The translations under genes were made by a program, and so were the position numbers. The notes below the pieces were generated by a model. That model was not told where the DNA came from and made no database searches. It saw nothing but the letters and a program-made list of their open reading frames with translations. 62,969 nt of DNA, taken from NCBI RefSeq assembly GCF_003096595.1, contig NZ_QEKO01000002.1, positions 1 to 62,969 on the forward strand, given 5' to 3'. Shown piece after piece: positions 55,566 to 62,969 of this stretch (position 1 is its first letter; every line of letters starts with the position of its first letter). Origin of the DNA: Pusillimonas noertemannii. GTDB lineage: Bacteria; Pseudomonadota; Gammaproteobacteria; Burkholderiales; Burkholderiaceae_B.

Positions 55566-56951
55566 TTATTCGCCGACCACCGCCGTGGCGAACTCGCGCG
55601 CCACGAAAGGCTGCAGGTCTTCCAGGCCTTCGCCCACCCCGATCCAGTACACCGGCACGGGCCGAACGCCCTGGCTGCCCGCGGCCACCGCGGCCAACGC
55701 CCCGCCCTTGGCGGTGCCATCGAGCTTGGTGACCACCAGGCCGGTCAGCTCGATGGCCGCGTCGAACGCCCTGATCTGCGAGATGGCGTTCTGGCCGGTA
55801 TTGCCGTCTACCACCAGCAGCACCTCGTGCGGCGCCTGTCCGTCGGCCTTGCCGATGACGCGCTTGATCTTCTTCAGCTCTTCCATAAGGTGAAGCTGGG
55901 TGGGCAGGCGGCCCGCCGTATCGACCATGACCACGTCGGCGCTGCGCGCGCGGCCCGCGTTGACGGCATCGAAGGCCACCGCCGCCGGGTCGCCGCCATC
56001 CTGGGCGATGACCGTGACGTTGTTGCGCGTGCCCCATGCGATAAGCTGCTCGCGGGCAGCCGCCCGGAAGGTGTCGCCGGCCGCCAGCAGCACGCTTTTG
56101 CCCTGGCGCTGAAAGGCGTTGGCCAGCTTGCCGATAGAGGTGGTCTTGCCCGCCCCGTTGACGCCCGCGATCATGACGACCAGCGGCGCGGCGCGATCAA
56201 TGGGAAAGTCTTTTTCAAGGGGCGCCAGATGCTCGGCCAGCAGGTCGCGCAGCGCCGCCTTGACCAAGGCCGCATCGGCGATTTTTTCTTTGCGCACACG
56301 GGCCCGCAGGGCCGCCAGCAGCTTTTCGGTCGCCTCGACGCCCGCGTCGGCCATGATCAGGGCCGTCTCCAGCTCTTCGAACAGGGCCTCGTCGACCTTT
56401 ACGCCCACGAAGAGGCTGCTGATGTTCTGGCCGGTGCGCGACAGCCCGCTGGTCAGGCGCGAGAGCCAGGACGATTTGGACGGCGGCGCGGCCTGCGCCT
56501 TTTCGGCCTCGGCTGCTCGGGCGCGCTCCGCCTCAAGACGCTCGGCCTCGATCCGTTCAGCCTCGGCCCGCTCGGCGTCCAGCCGTTCGGCTTCCAGGCG
56601 TGCTGTCTCGATTCGCTCAGCTTCAAGTCGCTCGGCTTCAAGCCGCTCGGCCTCGACGCGTGCCGCCTCGGCCTTTTCCGCTTCGAGTCGGGCTGCTTCG
56701 GCCCGCTCGAGCTCCGCCCGTTCGGCCGCGGCCCTGGCTGCTTGGGCCTGCTCGGCCTGGACGCGCTCCGCCTCGAGGCGTTCGGCCTGTTCTTGGCGAA
56801 GGGCTTCGGCCTGCGCCTGCCCGGCATCAGGTGCCGCGGGCGCGGGAGCATCGGGCCCCGCGCCCGGTGCGTCGTGGCCGCCGTCCAGCGGCGCCTTGTC
56901 GTCCGGAGGCGCGGCCTCGGGCGACTTCTTTCTTTTAAAAAAACTGAACAT
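55566..56951 (-). CDS. ftsY: Signal recognition particle receptor FtsY
   Basis: SRP receptor that brings ribosomes making membrane proteins to the translocon. It has 461 residues. The N-terminal A domain (about 1-160) is built of [16 protein letters not shown] repeats, highly charged and helical. The NG GTPase domain follows, with [15 protein letters not shown] (G1), DTAGRLPTQ (G3) and [10 protein letters not shown] (G4). It is divergent from rsmD, the common ftsY/rsmD arrangement. Confidence 0.96.
   Translation of the reverse strand: MFSFFKRKKSPEAAPPDDKAPLDGGHDAPGAGPDAPAPAAPDAGQAQAEALRQEQAERLEAERVQAEQAQAARAAAERAELERAEAARLEAEKAEAARVEAERLEAERLEAERIETARLEAERLDAERAEAERIEAERLEAERARAAEAEKAQAAPPSKSSWLSRLTSGLSRTGQNISSLFVGVKVDEALFEELETALIMADAGVEATEKLLAALRARVRKEKIADAALVKAALRDLLAEHLAPLEKDFPIDRAAPLVVMIAGVNGAGKTTSIGKLANAFQRQGKSVLLAAGDTFRAAAREQLIAWGTRNNVTVIAQDGGDPAAVAFDAVNAGRARSADVVMVDTAGRLPTQLHLMEELKKIKRVIGKADGQAPHEVLLVVDGNTGQNAISQIRAFDAAIELTGLVVTKLDGTAKGGALAAVAAGSQGVRPVPVYWIGVGEGLEDLQPFVAREFATAVVGE
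56500..56800 (-). repeat. Imperfect Glu/Ala/Arg codon repeats in ftsY
   Basis: About 300 bases of degenerate 15- to 24-bp units encoding (A/V/L)EAERLEAE-like steps of the FtsY A domain. Spacing varies, so the repeat is clearer in the protein; slippage could alter domain length between strains. Confidence 0.7.
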
Positions 56952-57004
56952 AGGCTTTACACTAGCGAAAAAGACTTTGAGCGATACGGGAAGCCCGGAT
57001 CAAC

Positions 57005-58128
<1,124 letters not shown>

Positions 58129-58197
58129 AGGGCCGATTGGCCCTAAGCCGCCAACAGGACTAAAATAGGTGCACTAGGCCCCTTGGGCCGCTGTATC

Positions 58198-58230
58198 CGG
58201 CGCCATGCCGTACCTGGCATAGCGGCGCCG
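58198..58230 (+). other. Strong hairpin between coaD and the ferredoxin gene
   Basis: CGGCGCC-ATGCC and GGCAT-AGC-GGCGCCG pair into a long, GC-rich stem around GTACCT. There is no T-run directly after, so it could be a weak terminator, an mRNA-protecting hairpin or a leader element of the ferredoxin gene that starts 55 bases later. Confidence 0.5.
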
Positions 58231-58237
58231 CGTTTGA

Positions 58238-58546
<309 letters not shown>

Positions 58547-58608
58547 GGTCAGCGGGCGTGCAGCCCCGGCCCCGCGGGGCTCGCGCCGGCGCCGAGTGCC
58601 CTCAATCC

Positions 58609-61248
58609 TTAATTGCCCAACAAGCCTTTCAGCGCCTTGCCCAGGCTCTTGACCGCGTCTTCGCCGGTCGGGCCCGAAGCACCCGGCTTGACGGGTTGGC
58701 TGGGTGCGGCAGGGCTTGCCGGCGCATGGCGTTCGACGAGGTCGAGCAGGCCGCGTTCAATGGCGCCCTTTACCAGGCTGCCGCCCATTTCTTTCCATTG
58801 AACACGAAACTCGGGGGCCGCCATGGCGCCGCTGACAAGCACCGGCACCGTCATGCCCCGCAGTGCCGACAGATTGGGCTGCCCTTCGCCGCCACCCGCA
58901 CCAACCACCCTCACGTTGGCCAGAAGATTGAGCCGGTTTTCGACCAGGTCGATGCTGGCCGGCTTGCCCTGCGTGACGCGCAGCAGTTGGGTGCGCAGAT
59001 CAAGCTTCTGCACGTCGGCGACGCCGTTCTTGATGGCCAGCGAAGTGTCGAAGGCGCTGAACTCGGTGCGGTTTCCAAGATTGAAGCCCGTTTTCAGGTC
59101 GGGCCCTTCGCCATCGAGCACGGTTGTCAGCACCTGCCCCACTTGGTCCAGCGTCTGGTTCAAGTCTATGCCCCGGATCGCGCCGTCGCGCACCTGCAGC
59201 CGGGCGCTGCCGGCCAGGCCGCTTTTCAGTGCGGGCACCGTCGCGCCCTGGGTCTTGAGATTGACGGCCACCGTGCCCACACCGCTGACGCGATCGCTGC
59301 CGCTGGCGGCCTGCAGCAAGGGTCCCATGGCAACCTGCTTGAGGTCGAGCTGGGCAGTGAACTGATTCTTGGCGTCCGCCGTAAGCGCGCCGGTGAGCGA
59401 GCCTTCGTAGAGGTTGGCCGATATGCCGTTGACGCTGAGCTTGCCCTCGCGCGCGGCGACCGACATGTTGACGTTGCGGGCCTCGATGCCGCGCACGTTC
59501 AGGCCGCCCAGCTTTACGGTACCCGCCACGTCGATGTCATTGAGCAGGGTCAGGTCGATGGATTCGGGCGGGGCGGCCTTGTCGGGCGCCGGAGCCTGGC
59601 CGCCCTTTTTGTCGTCGGGCGCCTGCTCGGCCTGGGCCGCCGGCTCGCCCTGGGGCGCCTCCGGCGCGGGAGCGGGCTTGGCCACAGGAACAAGCTTGTC
59701 GAAATCGAGCATGTCTGCCTGCAGCGCGAAGCGCAGCTTGGGATCGGAAAGCTCAGTGGCCTTGAAGTTGAAATTAAGCGGGGCGCCGTTAAGCACGGCA
59801 TTGATCTCGCTGCTGATTTCGTCCTTGACCAGATCGGCGTGCAGGCTGCCGATGAGCGGGAACTCGAAAGTGCTCGTGGGCTCTTCGGTGTCCTGGATGG
59901 CCACGTCGCCCTTGATGGCCGAGAAAGATCCTTTCTCGTTGATGACGTCCCATTGCACCGGAGTGGACATATTGACCAGCATCAGGGTCTCGCCGTTCTT
60001 CAGGCTGCCGTCGACCTTCAGTTCTTTGAGAGACAGGTTCCAGGCGTTGCCGCCCAGGCCATTCATGCCCAGCTTCAGCCCCAGCGACTGCCGGCCCTCG
60101 AGCTTGACGGTGCCGGCCACGGCTTCGCCTTCGGCGGCGTCGGGCGAAATCGACAGGCGCGGCGCATCGAAGGCCAGGTCGAAGGTTTTGTCGGGCAGGC
60201 CGCCGGTAGCCCGCAACGACATTCTTTCGATGTTGAATTCGGAATGGGTCTGGTCGATCTTGAGCCGCGGCATGGTAAGGCTTGCGTTCAGATCGGTGAT
60301 GGGCCGTTCGCCCTGGGTAGCGCCCTGCACCAGCATTTCAACGCCGCTGGCGTCCACCATGCGCGAATAGCCGTTATAGGCAAAGTTGCCGCGCAGCGCC
60401 AGGGTTTTTGCATCGAGCGGGCCCACCTGGCCCGAAACAAGCAGGTTGAGCTTCTGGGCCGAATAGGTTTCAAGCAGCGGATCGATCTTGGCCAGCGCCT
60501 GGATTTCGACCGTGGCGTCGGCCAGGGGGTCTTCGCCCTGCAGCGCCCCGCGCATGGAAACCTCGAAAGGCTGGTCGAAAGTCATGCGGCCGGTATTGAG
60601 CTGCAAATTGACCAAACGTGCCGCCTTGGCCCGCTTGACGTCCAGGTAATGGATCTCGCCGCCCTTGAGTTCGAGCCCGGCGATGTCCACATGGAGCGCA
60701 GCCTCTTTGCGCGGCTCGACAGGCCGGACGCCCCCCTCGGCGAGAGGCTGGGCAAAGGCTTCTTTCATCACACCGGCCACGGGCTCGTTCTCTGGGGCCG
60801 GAGCAGGTTCCGGGGACAGGGCGATGGGCTCGGGCGGCCCTGCCGTGCCCTCGAACAGATCGCGAAAGTTGTAGTCGCCCTGCTCGTCGCGGCGTATCCA
60901 GGCCTTGAACCCGCTGATGGCGACGTGGTCGACCACGAAGCGGTTGGAAAGCAGCGGCCAGATGGCCACGGCGAAGCGTGCACTGTCGATGGAAGCGAAT
61001 AGATCGTCGGGGTTGCCGGGATTGGAAAGCGAGATATTCTGCACCGACAGCCCGATGCGCGGAAACATCGAGAGTTCGATGTCGCCCTCGATGGACAGGG
61101 TGCGCTGGTAGCGTTCGTAGATGAATTCTTCGAACCTGGTCTTGTAGGCATTGGGATCGAACGTAAGCAGGAAGATCGCGAGGGCCCCCAGAGCCAGGAC
61201 CACCAATGCGGCCAAGCCCATCAACGCGCGTTTGAACCCAACTTTCAT
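58609..61248 (-). CDS. AsmA-family protein
   Basis: An 879-residue protein with one N-terminal membrane anchor (about 8-30, LMGLAALVVLALGALAIFLL) and a long periplasmic part. The N-terminal AsmA domain begins YERYQRTLSIEGDIELSMFPRIG, and the C-terminal AsmA_2-like part includes LRGMTVPVLVSGAMAAPEF. AsmA-family proteins are thought to form lipid-transfer bridges between inner and outer membrane. A Pro/Ala/Glu-rich linker lies at about 525-575. ATG 61248 is chosen over a start 15 codons earlier because the basic MKVGFKR precedes the anchor directly. Confidence 0.88.
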   Translation of the reverse strand: MKVGFKRALMGLAALVVLALGALAIFLLTFDPNAYKTRFEEFIYERYQRTLSIEGDIELSMFPRIGLSVQNISLSNPGNPDDLFASIDSARFAVAIWPLLSNRFVVDHVAISGFKAWIRRDEQGDYNFRDLFEGTAGPPEPIALSPEPAPAPENEPVAGVMKEAFAQPLAEGGVRPVEPRKEAALHVDIAGLELKGGEIHYLDVKRAKAARLVNLQLNTGRMTFDQPFEVSMRGALQGEDPLADATVEIQALAKIDPLLETYSAQKLNLLVSGQVGPLDAKTLALRGNFAYNGYSRMVDASGVEMLVQGATQGERPITDLNASLTMPRLKIDQTHSEFNIERMSLRATGGLPDKTFDLAFDAPRLSISPDAAEGEAVAGTVKLEGRQSLGLKLGMNGLGGNAWNLSLKELKVDGSLKNGETLMLVNMSTPVQWDVINEKGSFSAIKGDVAIQDTEEPTSTFEFPLIGSLHADLVKDEISSEINAVLNGAPLNFNFKATELSDPKLRFALQADMLDFDKLVPVAKPAPAPEAPQGEPAAQAEQAPDDKKGGQAPAPDKAAPPESIDLTLLNDIDVAGTVKLGGLNVRGIEARNVNMSVAAREGKLSVNGISANLYEGSLTGALTADAKNQFTAQLDLKQVAMGPLLQAASGSDRVSGVGTVAVNLKTQGATVPALKSGLAGSARLQVRDGAIRGIDLNQTLDQVGQVLTTVLDGEGPDLKTGFNLGNRTEFSAFDTSLAIKNGVADVQKLDLRTQLLRVTQGKPASIDLVENRLNLLANVRVVGAGGGEGQPNLSALRGMTVPVLVSGAMAAPEFRVQWKEMGGSLVKGAIERGLLDLVERHAPASPAAPSQPVKPGASGPTGEDAVKSLGKALKGLLGN

Positions 61249-61394
61249 TTGCAACCTCAAAGTGCCGGGGTTTACCCCAGCGATATGACACAATCGGTAT
61301 GGTGAATGCTAATCTACCCGTTCGGCCCCAACGGCCATGGGTTTCCGCACAAGGCATTGCGCATTGTGAAACGCGGCAGACCCCAAAAACGCTA

Positions 61395-61467
61395 TCTTAT
61401 AGTTTTCGTATAAGACCGACAAAGGCCGGTTCGGTTCATTGGCCATATAAAGAACCTTTATAAGGCC
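61395..61467 (+). promoter_or_regulatory. Two inverted repeats upstream of metY
   Basis: TCTTATA-N7-TATAAGA (61395-61415) is a perfect inverted repeat. GGCCATATAAAG-AAC-CTTTATAAGGCC (61441-61467) has 11 of 12 arm bases paired. Both have TATAA cores, and their centres are about 49 bp apart. They look like operators for one regulator, or the second may be a leader hairpin. I see no SAM-I or SAM-II riboswitch core here. Confidence 0.5.
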
Positions 61468-61537
61468 CCGGCCCTGTGGCGCGGAATTGCTGATATCCTG
61501 CGCCAAAACCCACTTCTCCCAAAAATTCAGAACAAGT

Positions 61538-62821
61538 ATGAAACTAGAGACACTTGCCGTACACGCCGGCTACAAGCCCGACCCAACCACGAAATCGGTG
61601 GCGGTTCCCATATACCAGACCACCTCGTATGCATTCGACAGCACCCAGCACGGGGCCGACCTGTTCGACCTGAAGGTGGCGGGCAATATCTACACCCGCA
61701 TCACCAACCCCACCAATGCCATCCTTGAAGAGCGCGTGGCGGCGCTGGAAGGCGGCGTGGGAGCCCTGGCCGTGGCCTCGGGCATGGCGGCCATTACCTA
61801 TGCAATACAGGCCATCGCGCAGGCCGGCGACAACATCGTGTCGGTCAGCAAGCTGTATGGCGGCACCTACAACCTGTTCGCCCACACGTTGCCGCGCCAG
61901 GGCATCACCGTAAAGTTCGCTCCCCATAATGATATCGCAGCGCTCGAGGCCCTTATCGACGAGCATACCAAGGCCGTGTTCTGCGAGACCATAGGCAATC
62001 CGGCGGGCAATGTGGTCGACATCCAGGCATTGGCCGACGCCGCGCACCGGCACGGGGTGCCGCTTATCGTCGACAACACCGTCGCCTCGCCTGCCCTGTG
62101 CCGCCCCTTCGAGCATGGGGCCGACATTATCGTGCACGCGCTTACCAAATACATGGGCGGCCATGGCACCACCCTGGCTGGCGCCATCGTCGACTCGGGC
62201 AAGTTCCCTTGGGCCGAGCACAAGCAGCGCTTTCCCATGCTCAACGAGCCTGATCCTTCGTACCACGGCGTGGTGTACACCGAGGCCCTGGGCCCCGCCG
62301 CCTTCATCGGGCGCTGCCGCGTGGTGCCACTGCGCAATACCGGCGCGGCCTTGTCGCCTTTCAATGCCTTCCTCATTCTGCAGGGCATTGAAACGCTTGC
62401 CCTGCGCATGGAGCGCCATACCGAAAACGCCCAGAAGGTCGCCGAGTTCCTCAAGCAGCACGCCCAGGTGGCCTGGGTGCAGTATGCCGGCCTTGACGAT
62501 CACCCTGAACACGCTCTGGCCAAGAAGTACTTCGACCTGGGCGGCAAGCCCGCCTCCATTCTCTCATTCGGCATCAAGGGGGGCTTCCAGGCCGGTGCGC
62601 GCTTCATCGATGCGTTGCAGCTGGTACTGCGCCTGGTCAACATCGGCGACGCCAAGTCGCTGGCCTGCCACCCGGCCTCCACCACCCACCGCCAGCTCAG
62701 TCCCGAAGAACTGGCGTCGGCCGGCGTGGGCGAAGACATGATTCGTCTTTCCATCGGCATCGAGCACATAGACGACATCCTGGCCGACATCTCGCAGGCA
62801 CTCGAAGCCAGCAAGGGCTAG
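61538..62821 (+). CDS. metY: O-acetylhomoserine aminocarboxypropyltransferase (MetY)
   Basis: PLP enzyme that makes homocysteine from O-acetylhomoserine and sulphide (direct sulphydrylation). It has 427 residues, with the family start LETLAVHAGYKPDP. The PLP lysine is Lys204 in HALTKYMGGHGT, and YxR in IYTRITNPT contacts the cofactor phosphate. The stop codon TAG (62819-62821) is the first three bases of the palindromic repeat that runs off the window, so the repeat sits exactly at the end of the gene. Confidence 0.94.
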   Translation: MKLETLAVHAGYKPDPTTKSVAVPIYQTTSYAFDSTQHGADLFDLKVAGNIYTRITNPTNAILEERVAALEGGVGALAVASGMAAITYAIQAIAQAGDNIVSVSKLYGGTYNLFAHTLPRQGITVKFAPHNDIAALEALIDEHTKAVFCETIGNPAGNVVDIQALADAAHRHGVPLIVDNTVASPALCRPFEHGADIIVHALTKYMGGHGTTLAGAIVDSGKFPWAEHKQRFPMLNEPDPSYHGVVYTEALGPAAFIGRCRVVPLRNTGAALSPFNAFLILQGIETLALRMERHTENAQKVAEFLKQHAQVAWVQYAGLDDHPEHALAKKYFDLGGKPASILSFGIKGGFQAGARFIDALQLVLRLVNIGDAKSLACHPASTTHRQLSPEELASAGVGEDMIRLSIGIEHIDDILADISQALEASKG

Positions 62822-62969
62822 TGTCCTGTTTGGTTAATTGTGTGCTTATATTCGGATGCATGGGCCTGCCAGGCAAGGCGCAAACCACAGCGATAGCCGT
62901 AGCTATCGCGCGGATTTGCAACGCAGCATGGCGGGCCCAGGCGCCGAAGATAAGTACGCGAATTAGCCA
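62819..62969. repeat. Palindromic dispersed repeat, copy 2 (cut by window end)
   Basis: Aligns without gaps to the first 151 bases of the 30027-30189 element, differing at 10 positions. The right terminal 12 bases lie outside the window. Six of the ten differences are paired compensatory changes. Its first bases form the metY stop codon. Confidence 0.9.

Noticed and set aside
58558-61002. 814-codon frame antisense to the AsmA-family gene
   Set aside because: Shadow of a high-GC gene; no signal peptide, domain or upstream gene context.
61249-61537. SAM riboswitch upstream of metY
   Set aside because: Neither the SAM-I nor the SAM-II core can be found; only inverted repeats are visible.

Overview
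The window looks like chromosomal DNA of a high-GC betaproteobacterium. Burkholderiales, family Alcaligenaceae (relatives of Bordetella, Achromobacter or Pusillimonas) fits best. This rests on the flavour of the housekeeping proteins, a RibB protein with a degenerate GTP-cyclohydrolase-like half, the zapA-6S RNA and ribBA-ribH-nusB-thiL-pgpA-pncC gene orders, and a CIRCE-controlled groESL. The assignment is inference; no database was searched.

Layout. 1-0.5 kb: leader and two candidate promoters of an rRNA operon that leaves the window leftward. 0.8-11 kb: hppD (tyrosine breakdown), msrA, a small cytochrome c, lgt, a SIMPL-domain protein, a diguanylate cyclase with duplicated sensor halves, zapA with 6S RNA and a ZapB-like coiled coil, tctBA with a beta-hydroxyacid dehydrogenase, and rppH. 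11-18.5 kb: proS, then ybgC-tolQ-tolR-tolA-tolB-pal-cpoB, the envelope-constriction machine. 18.5-25 kb: hydrolase, copper chaperone, chemoreceptor, serine acetyltransferase, TorF-like porin, methyltransferase, dodecin. 24.9-30.6 kb: an iron-type cluster (DUF1513, imelysin, di-haem DUF1111 protein, IrpA) headed by a small membrane protein under an obvious Fur-type promoter. 30.8-32.4 kb: purT and a small membrane protein.

32.5-45.6 kb is the most accessory-looking part. A roughly 12-kb leftward operon encodes a three-subunit molybdenum hydroxylase (CoxL/M/S-like) with a CoxG protein, a complete branched-chain-amino-acid-type ABC importer (one protein fuses permease and ATPase), and a BisC/DMSO-reductase-type molybdoenzyme. 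A divergent MarR regulator and a tautomerase flank it, with two palindromic operator candidates in between. The transporter and BisC part looks lower in GC than its surroundings. I read it as uptake plus oxidation/reduction of one unidentified, probably aromatic or heterocyclic, compound.

45.6-62.8 kb is core again: groESL, dgkA, pyrF, the riboflavin/thiamine/phospholipid operon, a CYTH-CHAD protein, ftsY, rsmD-coaD-ferredoxin, an AsmA-family protein and metY.

The most interesting non-coding signal is a 163-bp near-perfect palindrome at 30027-30189, repeated at the right edge (62819 to the window end). The two copies differ at 10 of 151 aligned positions, and six of those differences form three compensatory base-pair changes. 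One copy sits in the likely 5' leader of irpA; the other supplies the stop codon of metY.
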